A stretch of DNA of 52,268 nt from Microbacterium testaceum (lineage in GTDB: Bacteria; Actinomycetota; Actinomycetes; Actinomycetales; Microbacteriaceae): contig NZ_LDRU01000039.1 of the NCBI RefSeq assembly GCF_001476285.1, positions 1 through 52,268 on the forward strand. The letters run 5' to 3'. A program made the translations under genes and the position numbers. The notes beneath the pieces were generated by a model. That model was given only the letters and a program-made list of their open reading frames with translations. It was not told the origin of the DNA and did no database searches. Below are positions 42,253 to 50,874 of the stretch, piece by piece (positions within the stretch are counted from its first letter, which is position 1; each line of letters starts with the position of its first letter).

Positions 42253-42861
42253 GTGCGGATTTCGGAACTGTCGACGGCGAGCGGCGTCCCCGTCGCGACG
42301 ATCAAGTACTACCTGCGAGAGAAGCTCCTGCCCGAGGGGGAGCGCTCTTCGCCCACGCAGGCGTCCTACGGCACCGCGCACGTGCAGCGCCTCGGGGTCA
42401 TCCGCGCGCTCGTCGACGCCGGCGTCGGGATCGCGGGCGTGCGCAAGGTCGTCGGCGTGCTCGAGGAGCCGCCCGAGAACCCCTACGACCTTCTCGGTGC
42501 GGCGAACGCTGCCGTCACGCCCGTCATCGCCGGCGAGCCGGATCTGACCGAGGCCACGGCCCTGCTCGAAAGGATGGGGGGAGCCCCCGAGAAGTGCTTC
42601 CCCGATCAGCTCGCCGCGGTCGCTCATGCCCTCGCGACGCTCGAGCGCGCGGGGTTCACGGTGCCCGAGCCCGTGATGGCCGCGTACCTTGAGCACCTGT
42701 CCGCGATCGCCGACGCGGAACTCGCCGCGACGCCCGCGACGTCGATCGAAGACGCGGTACGGTACGTGGTGCTCGGTACGACCCTCGTCGAGCCGCTGAT
42801 CCTCGCCCTCCGTCGCGTCGCCGAGCAGGTCGCCGCGTCGCGACGCTTCGGCACGGGGTGA
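42253..42861 (+). CDS. MerR-family transcriptional regulator
   Basis: The 202-residue protein starts with the MerR helix-turn-helix M-R-I-S-E-L-S-T-A-S-G-V-P-V-A-T-I-K-Y-Y-L-R-E-K and the wing with Q-A-S-Y-G. After a dimerising helix there is an extra C-terminal helical domain (about 95-202) with one Cys (K-C-F-P-D); this size fits a small-molecule or stress sensor rather than a metal sensor. It most likely controls the DUF4188 gene and itself. GTG at 42253 follows AAGGGGG. Confidence 0.85.
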   Translation: MRISELSTASGVPVATIKYYLREKLLPEGERSSPTQASYGTAHVQRLGVIRALVDAGVGIAGVRKVVGVLEEPPENPYDLLGAANAAVTPVIAGEPDLTEATALLERMGGAPEKCFPDQLAAVAHALATLERAGFTVPEPVMAAYLEHLSAIADAELAATPATSIEDAVRYVVLGTTLVEPLILALRRVAEQVAASRRFGTG

Positions 42862-42871
42862 CCTTCTCGGC

Positions 42872-43162
42872 TCAGGGATGCGGGTTTGTCGCCGCTCCGT
42901 CGAGCCAGAGGGTGTCGCTCTTGTCGCCGTGGGCGCCGGGTCGGCCGACGTGCTTGTCGCTGATATTCGGTCCCTTGGTGATCACGTGCACGAGCGCCAT
43001 TCCGTGCCCGCGGCCGAGGTCGTAGTCGTCCTTCAGCCATTGCAGGATCGGGGTCGCCTTGGCTCCCGGGCCGAACCCGCGCTCTTCTGCCAGCGCGATG
43101 AACTGTCGCGGGGTGAGCCCGGTCTTGGTTTCGATGTTGTCGAGATACGCCTGGAAGGACAT
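42872..43162 (-). CDS. DUF4287 family protein
   Basis: The 96-residue protein begins M-S-F-Q-A-Y-L-D-N-I-E-T-K-T-G and continues with K-A-T-P-I-L-Q-W-L-K-D-D-Y-D-L-G-R-G-H-G-M-A, the DUF4287 core. It is small, cytoplasmic and helical; the role is unknown. It is divergent from the GNAT gene over 98 bases. Confidence 0.85.
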   Translation of the reverse strand: MSFQAYLDNIETKTGLTPRQFIALAEERGFGPGAKATPILQWLKDDYDLGRGHGMALVHVITKGPNISDKHVGRPGAHGDKSDTLWLDGAATNPHP

Positions 43163-43260
43163 GACCGGAGGCTAGCGCTCTCCTCCGACATCGTCCACGC
43201 CTCATCGGAGTCGGCAGCACCCGCGTCAGTGATGTCGGCACCCCGGGGTACGGTCGAAGG

Positions 43261-44229
43261 ATGGCCGTCACCCTGCACCGGGCGCCCGTCGCCGAGATCG
43301 ACCCCCGCACCCTCTATCGCCTTCTCTGGCTGCGCGTGACGGTGTTCGTCGTCGAGCAAGAGGCGGCCTACCCCGAGATCGACGGTCGTGACATCGAGCC
43401 GGGTGCCGAGCTGATGTGGGTCAGCGAGGGCGACGAGGTGCTCGCGACCCTCCGCCTCCTGCGCGAGCCGACGAACACGCGCATCGGCCGCGTCGCCACC
43501 GCTGCCGCAGCCCGTGGCCGTGGCCTCGCTGCCGACCTCATGCGCGAGGCCGTCGAGATTCTGGATGCCGAGGCCCCCGGCATCCCGATCCTTCTCGATG
43601 CCCAGGCCCACCTGGCGTCCTGGTACGGCCGGTTCGGCTTCGTCGTGTCGGGGGAGCCCTTCGCCGAGGACGGCATCCCGCACGTGCCCATGCGGCGTAC
43701 CCGCCTCGACACCGAGCGCCTCGTCCTGCGCGAGTGGACGCGGTCCGACGACGACCGGGCGTTCCTCTTCGACATGTACCGGCGAGCGGAAGTCCGGCAG
43801 TACCTCGGCAACGGCCGGGTGATGACCGATCCGGCCGAGGTCGACGCGACCATCGACCGCTGGACGAGCCTGGCCGACGGCATCCTGGGGGTCCGAGCCG
43901 TCGAGACGCGCGACGGCCGCCGGCTCGGATCGGTGCTGCTGAAGCACATTCCCTGGTCGGTGGGCGCGGGCGACGGGCGACCCGAAGACATCGAGATCGG
44001 CTGGCACTTCCACCCCGACGCGTGGGGGTCCGGGTACGCCACCGAGGCCGCGGCCGCGGTCCTCGCGCTCGCGCACGAGAACGGAATCCGCACGATCGTG
44101 GCGGTCACGAATCCGGCGAACACGGCTTCCGGCGCCGTCGCGCAGCGCATCGGGCTGCGCCCGGCGGGTGAGACGGCCGACTACTACGACACCACCTGCG
44201 CGCTCTACGTCAGCGAGGCCGACGCGTGA
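43261..44229 (+). CDS. Double GNAT acetyltransferase (ElaA-like + RimJ/RimL-like domains)
   Basis: The 322-residue protein carries two acetyltransferase domains. Residues 1-150 resemble ElaA: L-Y-R-L-L-W-L-R-V-T-V-F-V-V-E-Q, then acetyl-CoA motif A with V-A-T-A-A-A-A-R-G-R-G-L and W-Y-G-R-F-G-F. Residues 150-322 resemble RimJ/RimL: L-D-T-E-R-L-V-L-R-E-W, then W-H-F-H-P-D-A-W-G-S-G-Y-A-T-E-A. Both acetyl-CoA pockets look intact, so one chain may acetylate two kinds of targets. It overlaps the next gene (GTGA) and so is coupled to the pseudo-Lon lipoprotein. Confidence 0.85.
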   Translation: MAVTLHRAPVAEIDPRTLYRLLWLRVTVFVVEQEAAYPEIDGRDIEPGAELMWVSEGDEVLATLRLLREPTNTRIGRVATAAAARGRGLAADLMREAVEILDAEAPGIPILLDAQAHLASWYGRFGFVVSGEPFAEDGIPHVPMRRTRLDTERLVLREWTRSDDDRAFLFDMYRRAEVRQYLGNGRVMTDPAEVDATIDRWTSLADGILGVRAVETRDGRRLGSVLLKHIPWSVGAGDGRPEDIEIGWHFHPDAWGSGYATEAAAAVLALAHENGIRTIVAVTNPANTASGAVAQRIGLRPAGETADYYDTTCALYVSEADA

Positions 44230-45971
44230 GAGCCCGCGCGGCGGCGGTGACGGCCCTGGCCCTTGCGTGCACTCTCGTGCTCGCGGGGTGCGACCTCGGG
44301 TTCTCACTCGGTTTCGGCGGCAAGCCCGACGGGCACTTCGAAGGCAGTGAGCTCACGGTTCCGGTGCTCTATGTCAGCGGCGGCAAGGGGGGCGTGGCGT
44401 CGCAACGGATCACCGCCGAGGCGGCCGACGGCGGCGACCTCAGCATCGACATCACCGAGAACGACGTCAGCGGCGTCGCCCCGGTCACGCAGTCCGCGAC
44501 GTGGACGGCGGTCACCGCGGCCACGCTCCTCACTGGAGCGCGTCCCGACACGGCGTACACCTTCGGCTTCGACGCGCGCATCAACACCCCCGCCGCCGGG
44601 GCCGTGACCGCGGTCGGCGTGCTCGCGCTCTACTACGGCACCGAGATCCAGCCCGGTGTCGCCCTCGCGGGCGGCGTGACCCCCTTCGGAACCGTGAGCC
44701 CCGTTGCGGGCCTGCCTGAACAGGTGGCGGCGGCGATTGAGGCGGGCGGCATCGACACGATCCTCGTGCCGGCCGGACAACGGATCGCCGCGGATGCCGA
44801 CGGTCGATCGGTCGACCTCGATCAGGTCGCGGCGACCGGCGGGATGACCATCACCGAGGTCGCCGACCTGGCCAGTGCGTACGCGATCATGACGGGCGAA
44901 GACCTGCCCGAGTCGGCGTTCCCCACGCCCGCCGCCTCGCCGACCCCGCTGCCGACCGCGACCGAGGGGCCGACCGAGCCCGGCGATGATGCATTCGACG
45001 TCGCCATCGACAGCGCCCTGGCCCGCACGGAATCGTCGCTCGAGACGGCGACCGACGCGTCCCTGGCCGAGCACTCCCGCGCCGCCGCGGATCGCGCCCG
45101 GACACTGCGCGATGCCGGCGACGACGGCGGAGCATTCGCTGCCGCCGCGGCCGCGGCTGACGTCGCCGCAGTCGCCGGGGCACCGGAGGTCGACGCGGCG
45201 TCGGTCGGTGCCACGCGCGCGGCGGCGGAAGACCTGCTGGCCGCGGCGTCCCAGAATCCTCCCGGAACGCTCGACGCCGCCGATCTCTCGCTCGAGGTCG
45301 TCGGAGCCGCCGCCGATGCCTACGCGCTCGCCGCCTACGCGGAGACCGCGCTCGCCGCGGGAGAAGAAGCGGCGCCGACCGCCGCGGCGCTCGCGGCTTC
45401 GGCGCTCGCCCGCGCGCAAGAGAGCGAAGCCTTGCGCGATGCGCTCGGCGCCGGGGCGGGGTCGATCTCGCGCGACGCCGACCTCGACGGCCTCGGCTCG
45501 CTGTTGCGGCGGGCGGCGATCGCGGCCACCGATGCGTACGAGTCGCGTGCGGGCGAGGCGCCCGTGCGTGTGGGCGACCTGCCGGCTGTGCGGCTCGCGG
45601 CTTTCGACGCCGCCCGCGACGATCTCGAGTCGATCGCCGACGGCGACACGTGGCTCGGTCTCGCCCTCGCTGCAACGGCCTTCAGCCGCACCGTTCCGCC
45701 GCTCGCCACGCAGCAGGCGGTGCGCGTTCCCGAGGGCGTCGACCCGACGGCGGCTGTCCAGCAGCGCATCGCCGTCGGCGACGAGTACGCGGTTCGCGCG
45801 GTCGAGGCACTCTCCGACGCGGGGGCCGAGGTGTCGCTCGTCCGCGGAGCCCTCAGCGACGCGACGGCGACGGCCACGGCAGCCCCCGCTCCCGGCGCAT
45901 CGGCGGTCTACGCGACCCCGTTCCTGCGGGCACGCGTACTCGCGTTCGCGGCGGGCGTCGAGCGCGAGTGA
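44226..45971 (+). CDS. Lipoprotein with a degenerate Lon (S16) protease-like domain
   Basis: The 581-residue precursor has a lipobox L-A-G-C (Cys22), so the mature protein is tethered outside the membrane. Residues about 40-225 follow the Lon proteolytic domain in order: N-T-P-A-A-G-A-V-T-A (120-129) where Lon has D-G-P-S-A-G, then G-V-A-L-A-G-G-V-T-P-F-G (144-155), then S-P-V-A-G-L-P-E-Q (158-166) where Lon has L-P-I-G-G-L-K-E-K, then G-G-I-D-T-I-L-V-P (174-182). The catalytic Ser is Ala123 and the Lys is Pro164, so proteolysis is unlikely. A Pro/Thr linker (231-252) leads to an Ala-rich helical C-terminus. Function unknown. Confidence 0.72.
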   Translation: MRARAAAVTALALACTLVLAGCDLGFSLGFGGKPDGHFEGSELTVPVLYVSGGKGGVASQRITAEAADGGDLSIDITENDVSGVAPVTQSATWTAVTAATLLTGARPDTAYTFGFDARINTPAAGAVTAVGVLALYYGTEIQPGVALAGGVTPFGTVSPVAGLPEQVAAAIEAGGIDTILVPAGQRIAADADGRSVDLDQVAATGGMTITEVADLASAYAIMTGEDLPESAFPTPAASPTPLPTATEGPTEPGDDAFDVAIDSALARTESSLETATDASLAEHSRAAADRARTLRDAGDDGGAFAAAAAAADVAAVAGAPEVDAASVGATRAAAEDLLAAASQNPPGTLDAADLSLEVVGAAADAYALAAYAETALAAGEEAAPTAAALAASALARAQESEALRDALGAGAGSISRDADLDGLGSLLRRAAIAATDAYESRAGEAPVRVGDLPAVRLAAFDAARDDLESIADGDTWLGLALAATAFSRTVPPLATQQAVRVPEGVDPTAAVQQRIAVGDEYAVRAVEALSDAGAEVSLVRGALSDATATATAAPAPGASAVYATPFLRARVLAFAAGVERE

Positions 45972-45993
45972 GGCAGCGCCCGCCGCCCCGCCG

Positions 45994-46764
45994 TCAGTGC
46001 GGCGCGTGGTACTCGGCCGTTCCGCGCTTCCAGTAGCCCTTGACGACGGTGGCGGCGGGGTCGCCCGACCACCGATCGAGCAGCAGAGCCCGTCCGGCCC
46101 GGACGATCGACTGCTCCGCGGCGACGAACCCGAAGACGCATCCCTCCGGCTGCTCCTCGACGTCGAGCGCGTCGAGCCAGTCCGCGAGTTCTTCGCTGGC
46201 CGGTCGGTCGCCCCGGTGCACCTGAATCACCTGCACGCCCGGCGGAGCGGCGACGGGGAGGTCGTGCGCGGCATCCGGAACCTCGATCGCGATGCGACCG
46301 ACGGCGTCGTCGTCCATCGCCGCGGCGAATCGGCGGATCGCGGGAACGGCCGTCTCGTCGCCCGCCAGGAGCCACGCGTCCGGGCGTCCGACGAGCACCA
46401 TCGACCCGCGTGGCCCTCCGACGCCGACGGGCGTGCCGAGGGGAGCCCTCTCGGCCCAGCGACTGCCGACCCCGTCGCCGTGCAGAGCGACGTCGATGTC
46501 GAGCCAGCCGCTCTCGGCATCCCAGCTCACCGGGGTGTACTCGCGGCTCGGCGCGGACCGGACATCGCCCGCTGGCTCTGAGGGGAAGAACACGCGGATG
46601 TGATCGTCGGCGCCGGGCGAGTCGAAACCCCGGAGGTCGACCCCCTCGAGCCGCACCCGGACGTACGACGGAGTCAGGAAGGTTCGGGCGGCGAGCCTCG
46701 CCGAGCGGAAGACCAGCTCGTGACGGCGGGGTTCGAGGCGGGCCCCGAGGGCCGGGTTCGACAT
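45994..46764 (-). CDS. Siderophore-interacting protein 1 (FAD-dependent ferric-siderophore reductase)
   Basis: The 256-residue protein has the SIP fold: F-L-T-P-S-Y-V-R-V-R-L-E-G near residue 30, the FAD-binding S-R-E-Y-T-P-V, and the NAD(P)H-site G-D-E-T-A-V-P-A-I near 140. The C-terminal K-G-Y-W-K-R-G is typical. It should reduce ferric siderophore in the cytoplasm to free the iron. ATG at 46764 is chosen; a GTG at 46770 is in frame but abuts the iron box. It is divergent from the ABC transporter operon. Confidence 0.88.
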   Translation of the reverse strand: MSNPALGARLEPRRHELVFRSARLAARTFLTPSYVRVRLEGVDLRGFDSPGADDHIRVFFPSEPAGDVRSAPSREYTPVSWDAESGWLDIDVALHGDGVGSRWAERAPLGTPVGVGGPRGSMVLVGRPDAWLLAGDETAVPAIRRFAAAMDDDAVGRIAIEVPDAAHDLPVAAPPGVQVIQVHRGDRPASEELADWLDALDVEEQPEGCVFGFVAAEQSIVRAGRALLLDRWSGDPAATVVKGYWKRGTAEYHAPH

Positions 46765-46770
46765 CTTCAC

Positions 46771-46789
46771 AAAGCTAAGGCTAACCTAA
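46771..46789. promoter_or_regulatory. DtxR/IdeR-type iron box
   Basis: The 19 bases match the actinobacterial iron-box consensus TTAGGTTAGGCTAACCTAA at 15 positions. It lies between the divergent reductase and ABC-transporter genes, so iron-bound DtxR should repress both when iron is plentiful. Confidence 0.78.
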
Positions 46790-46853
46790 CTTCGCGACCG
46801 GCCCCGGAGTGTGGCCGGTCCCCACCGCACATACAGCACTGGAGAGATCCCGC

Positions 46854-47819
46854 ATGAGTACCCGTCTGATCCGTCCCCTCGCCGCCGCGTCCGTCGCGGC
46901 GGCTCTGGCCCTCACCGGCTGCGCCTCGGGTGCGGCCGCTCCCGCCGAGCAGGCCGCCGCGACCACCGTCACGGTCGAAGACAACCACGGCTCGATCGAG
47001 GTTCCGGTGGCCCCGGAGCGGGTCGTCGCCCTCGACAACACGACGTTCGAGACGCTCAGCGAGTGGGGCGTGCAGCTCGTCGCTGCCCCCAAGCCCCTCA
47101 TGTACGACCTCTGGCCCTCGCTCTCGGGCGGCGACGAGGTGCTCGATGCCGGCCTGCACCGCGAGCCGAACATCGAGAACATCCTCGCCGCCGACCCCGA
47201 TCTCATCGTCGGCGGATACCGCTTCCGCGAGATCTACGACCAGTTGAAAGAGATCCAGCCCGCCACGATCGAGACGAGCCCGCGCGACGGTGAGGAGCAC
47301 ACGTCCGAGCTCAAGCGCCAGACGGCGATCCTCGGCCAGGTCTTCGACAAGAACGACGAGGCCGAGAAGCTGAACGCCGACCTGGATGCCGCGATCGCCG
47401 ACGCGAAGGCCGCCTACGACCCGTCGCAGACGGTGATGGGCCTGATCACCTCCGGTGGGAAGATCTCGTACGCCGCTCCCGGAGAGGGCCGCGGTGTCGG
47501 CCACCTCTTCCCGACGCTGGGCCTGACGCCCGCTCTCGACCGCGCGGCCGAGGACGCGTCGCACGGCGACGACATCAGCGTCGAGGCGATCGCCGCGGCG
47601 AACCCGGAGTGGCTGTTCGTGCTCGATCGCGACGCGATGTTCGGCGAGGACGGCTACGTGTCGGCCAAGGAACTGGTCGAGAACGCCGAGGCGCTGAAGA
47701 ACGTCCCCGCGGTGCAGAAGAACCAGATCGTGTACCTCGACGGCAGCTTCTACCTCGACGAGGGCATCCAGGCGTACACGAAGCTCTACCGTTCGGCCGC
47801 CGAGGCGTTCGCCTCCTGA
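46854..47819 (+). CDS. Siderophore ABC transporter substrate-binding lipoprotein (YclQ/CeuE-like)
   Basis: The 321-residue protein has a lipobox L-T-G-C (Cys20) and a periplasmic-binding fold of the helical-backbone type (Fep/Ceu class): V-P-V-A-P-E-R-V-V-A-L-D-N-T-T-F-E-T-L near residue 45 and D-P-D-L-I-V-G-G near 120. It should carry ferric siderophore to the permease. Catecholate-like substrates are suggested by the downstream ATPase. ATG at 46854 has GGAGAG 7 bases upstream. First gene of the four-gene operon. Confidence 0.9.
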   Translation: MSTRLIRPLAAASVAAALALTGCASGAAAPAEQAAATTVTVEDNHGSIEVPVAPERVVALDNTTFETLSEWGVQLVAAPKPLMYDLWPSLSGGDEVLDAGLHREPNIENILAADPDLIVGGYRFREIYDQLKEIQPATIETSPRDGEEHTSELKRQTAILGQVFDKNDEAEKLNADLDAAIADAKAAYDPSQTVMGLITSGGKISYAAPGEGRGVGHLFPTLGLTPALDRAAEDASHGDDISVEAIAAANPEWLFVLDRDAMFGEDGYVSAKELVENAEALKNVPAVQKNQIVYLDGSFYLDEGIQAYTKLYRSAAEAFAS

Positions 47820-47859
47820 TCCCGGTGGGGGTCCGGATGCCGGGCCCCCCACCCTCACC

Positions 47860-48834
47860 ATGATCGTCACCGCTCACCCCCCTCGAACGCTCGCCCGGCG
47901 CCTCGCGCTGCCCGCGGCCACCGCGGGTGTCGCCGCGCTCGTTGTCGCATCGCTCTTCGTCGGGGCCTACGACCTGGCGGCCGACTCCTTCGGCGCGGAG
48001 ATGTTCTTCATCTCGCGTGTGCCGCGTACGCTCGCGCTCGTCCTCGCCGGCTGCGCGATGGCCGTCTCGGGCCTGATCATGCAGCTGCTCACGCAGAACC
48101 GCTTCGTCGAGCCGTCCACCACCGGCACCTCCGAATGGGCCGCCCTCGGCCTGCTCGTCACGGTCCTCCTCGCACCGGCCGCACCTCTGCTCGTGCGCAT
48201 GGTCGTGGCATCCGTCGCGGCGTTCGTCGGGACCATGATCTTCATCGGCATCCTGCGCCGGATCTCGTTGCGAACCTCTCTCGTCGTACCGCTCATCGGG
48301 ATCATGCTCGGTGCGGTGGTCTCGGCGTTCACGACCTATCTCGCCGTGTCGACGAACTCCCTCCAGATGCTCGGGACGTGGTTCATGGGCAGCTTCACCT
48401 CGATCGTCCGCGGGCGGTACGAGGTGCTCTGGGTCGTGGCGATCGTGGTCTTCCTCGTCTTCCTCTACGCCGACCGCATCACGGTCGCCGGCCTCGGTCG
48501 CGACATCGCGACCTCCGTCGGCCTCGATCACACGCGCGTGATGCTCATCGGCACCGGTCTCGTCGCCGTCGCCACGGGCGTCACGACCGTGGTCGTCGGC
48601 TTCCTGCCGTTCCTCGGACTGGTCGTGCCGAACCTCGTGTCGATGTGGCGCGGCGACAACGCCCGCGCCAACCTGCCCTGGGTGTGCCTCGGCGGCGTGG
48701 CCATCGTCGTCGTGTGCGACATCGTCGGACGGGTGATCCGGATGCCGTTCGAGGTCCCCGTCTCGATGATCCTCGGGGTCGTCGGCTCCGCGGTGTTCAT
48801 CACCCTGCTCTTGAGGATGCGTGCCCGTGGCTGA
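47860..48834 (+). CDS. Ferric-siderophore ABC transporter permease 1 (FecCD family)
   Basis: A 324-residue membrane protein of the FecCD family with about nine helices, S-R-V-P-R-T-L-A-L-V-L-A-G-C-A-M-A-V-S-G near residue 55 and the coupling segment L-P-F-L-G-L-V-V-P-N-L. It forms half of the import channel. The 3' end overlaps the second permease by 14 bases. It starts 40 bases after the binding-protein gene. Confidence 0.9.
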   Translation: MIVTAHPPRTLARRLALPAATAGVAALVVASLFVGAYDLAADSFGAEMFFISRVPRTLALVLAGCAMAVSGLIMQLLTQNRFVEPSTTGTSEWAALGLLVTVLLAPAAPLLVRMVVASVAAFVGTMIFIGILRRISLRTSLVVPLIGIMLGAVVSAFTTYLAVSTNSLQMLGTWFMGSFTSIVRGRYEVLWVVAIVVFLVFLYADRITVAGLGRDIATSVGLDHTRVMLIGTGLVAVATGVTTVVVGFLPFLGLVVPNLVSMWRGDNARANLPWVCLGGVAIVVVCDIVGRVIRMPFEVPVSMILGVVGSAVFITLLLRMRARG

Positions 48835-49837
48835 GGTGCTGACCCGCCCCGCCCCGGCGATCCGGCTCGGCCGTCCGCGGATCGCCGTGCGCTTCGGCAT
48901 CCTGGCGCTCGTCGTCGTGGTCGCGGCCGTGGGCGTGCTGACCTGGAACGTGCCGGGCGAGCCCGGTTCGCGTGCCTTCTGGCTCGCCGTCAACCTGCGC
49001 GTCGTGAGCGTCGCGACCATCGCCCTCGTCGCCTGTTGCCAGGCGGTCGCGACGGTGCTGTTCCACACGGCCACGGCGAACCGCATCCTGACCCCGTCGA
49101 TCATGGGGTTCGACGCGCTCTACGTCGTGATGCAGACCGCGCTGGTGTTCTTCTTCGGCAGTGCCGCGCTTTCGGCGACCGACGGCCTGCTCAAGGTCGT
49201 GGTCCAGAGCGTGCTCATGGTCGGGTTCGCCACGTTGCTCTACGGCTGGCTGTTCGCCGGCCGCCGCGGCAACCTCCACATCATGCTGCTGGTCGGCGTG
49301 GTGTTGGGGGTCGGCTTCGGCTCGCTCTCGACGGTCATGCAGCGGCTGCTCACCCCGAGTGATTTCGACATCCTGTCGGCCCGCCTCTTCGGCAACCTGT
49401 CGAACTCGGATGCCGACTACCTGCCGTGGGGCGCCCTCGTCGTCGCCGTGGTGCTCGTGCTCGTCTGGCGCGCGCGACACCGCCTCGACGTGCTGGCGCT
49501 CGGCCGCGAGGCATCCGTCAATCTGGGACTCACCTACCGGCGCGAGGTCGTCGGGATGCTCGTGCTCGTGGCCGTGCTCATCTCGGTGTCGACGACGATG
49601 GTGGGTCCGATGACGTTCTTCGGCTTCATCGTCGCGACCCTCGCGTACCAGCTCGCGGGCTCGGCGCAGCACCGCGTGGTGCTGCCGTTCGCCGTGCTGC
49701 TCGGCATGGCGACCCTGCTCGGTGGCTACTTCGTGCTGCGGCACGTGTTCTACGCCGCCGGGATGCTCTCGATCATCATCGAGTTCGTCGGCGGCCTGTT
49801 CTTCCTCGTCTACCTGCTTCGAAAGGGCAGCCTGTGA
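48821..49837 (+). CDS. Ferric-siderophore ABC transporter permease 2 (FecCD family)
   Basis: The 338-residue second permease has the FecCD spans with N-R-I-L-T-P-S-I-M-G-F-D-A-L near residue 85 and M-V-G-P-M-T-F-F-G-F-I near 260. GTG at 48821 is preceded by AGG about 4-5 bases upstream, inside permease 1. It should pair with permease 1 as a heterodimer. Its stop overlaps the ATPase start by GTGA. Confidence 0.9.
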   Translation: MPVAEVLTRPAPAIRLGRPRIAVRFGILALVVVVAAVGVLTWNVPGEPGSRAFWLAVNLRVVSVATIALVACCQAVATVLFHTATANRILTPSIMGFDALYVVMQTALVFFFGSAALSATDGLLKVVVQSVLMVGFATLLYGWLFAGRRGNLHIMLLVGVVLGVGFGSLSTVMQRLLTPSDFDILSARLFGNLSNSDADYLPWGALVVAVVLVLVWRARHRLDVLALGREASVNLGLTYRREVVGMLVLVAVLISVSTTMVGPMTFFGFIVATLAYQLAGSAQHRVVLPFAVLLGMATLLGGYFVLRHVFYAAGMLSIIIEFVGGLFFLVYLLRKGSL

Positions 49838-50592
49838 TCTCGCTCACCGATGTCACCATGACCTACGGCGACCTCACCGTGCTCGGTCCCGTGACCCTCG
49901 ACATCCCGGCCGGAGGGGTGACGGCGCTCGTCGGCCCGAACGGTGCGGGCAAGTCGACCCTCCTCACGATCGTGGGGCGCCTGGCGACGGCGACGAGCGG
50001 TCGCGTCACCATCGCGGGTCACGACGTCACGACGACCCCCGGACGCGCGCTCGCGAAGATCGTGTCGATCCTCCGCCAGGAGAATCACTTCGTCACCCGC
50101 CTCACCGTTCGCGAACTCGTCGGCTTCGGGCGCTTCCCGCACTCGCAAGGCCGTCTCACCGCCGACGACCACGCGAGGATCGACGAGGCCATCGCCTTCC
50201 TCGACCTGACCGAGCTGTCGGGTCGGTACCTCGACCAGCTCTCCGGCGGACAGCGCCAACGGGCCTACGTCGCGATGGTGCTCGCGCAGGACACCGACTA
50301 CATCCTCCTCGACGAGCCGCTGAACAACCTCGACATGAAGCACGCCGTCGCGATGATGGGCCAGCTCCGGCGGGCTGCCGACGAGCTCGGCAAGACGATC
50401 GTCATCGTGGTGCACGACATCAACTTCGCGGCGGCCTATGCCGACCGCATCGTCGCGCTGTCCGAGGGGAGGGTCGTGCACGTCGGCACGCCCGACGACC
50501 TCATGACCTCCTCGACGCTCGAGGACGTCTTCGGCACCCCCGTGGAGGTGCGCCGAGACGGCGCGTACCCCTTGGCGGTGTACTACCGATGA
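49834..50592 (+). CDS. Siderophore ABC transporter ATP-binding protein (YclP/CeuD-like)
   Basis: The 252-residue ATPase has Walker A G-P-N-G-A-G-K-S-T (34-42), the Q-loop L-R-Q-E-N-H, the signature L-S-G-G-Q-R-Q-R, Walker B Y-I-L-L-D-E-P and the H-loop V-V-H-D. The strings Q-E-N-H-F-V-T-R-L-T-V and F-G-R-F-P-H-S-Q-G-R-L-T and the N-N-L-D-M-K-H after Walker B are typical of YclP/CeuD catecholate or petrobactin transporters. It powers import. Confidence 0.93.
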   Translation: MISLTDVTMTYGDLTVLGPVTLDIPAGGVTALVGPNGAGKSTLLTIVGRLATATSGRVTIAGHDVTTTPGRALAKIVSILRQENHFVTRLTVRELVGFGRFPHSQGRLTADDHARIDEAIAFLDLTELSGRYLDQLSGGQRQRAYVAMVLAQDTDYILLDEPLNNLDMKHAVAMMGQLRRAADELGKTIVIVVHDINFAAAYADRIVALSEGRVVHVGTPDDLMTSSTLEDVFGTPVEVRRDGAYPLAVYYR

Positions 50593-50599
50593 GTCGCGG

Positions 50600-50821
50600 T
50601 CACAGCTGGATGCCGTTGTCCTCGTCGTTCACGCCGACGTTGCGCCCGCGGCTCGACTCGTACGCGATGAGCCATCCCACCGACGCGGCGGCGGCCAGGA
50701 TCAGGCCGAGCCACACGTTCTGCCACACCAGGCCGAACAGGATGCCGACGATGAACAGCACCACGCTGCCGAGGACCCAATACGTGCGTCCGCGCGGCCA
50801 ACCCGTTCCCGTCTGCGTCAT
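50600..50821 (-). CDS. Small two-helix membrane protein of unknown function
   Basis: The 73-residue product has two hydrophobic helices (about 15-31 and 34-52) and an acidic tail V-N-D-E-D-N-G. I recognise no family. It lies antisense to the flow of the siderophore operon, seven bases after the ATPase stop. It could be a small membrane stress protein. The start is ATG at 50821. Confidence 0.55.
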   Translation of the reverse strand: MTQTGTGWPRGRTYWVLGSVVLFIVGILFGLVWQNVWLGLILAAAASVGWLIAYESSRGRNVGVNDEDNGIQL

Positions 50822-50874
50822 GCGCCCAGCCTAGGGGCAGCCCCACACCCCCGACCCTCACGCGAAAGAAGACC

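Noticed and set aside
47575..49104. Long reverse frame opposite the siderophore permeases
   Set aside because: Low-complexity Asp/His/Arg composition and full overlap with well-supported genes on the plus strand.
49426..49833. Upstream extension of the siderophore ATPase frame
   Set aside because: It lies inside permease 2 in another frame and is Arg-rich; the GTG at 49834 gives the complete ATPase.
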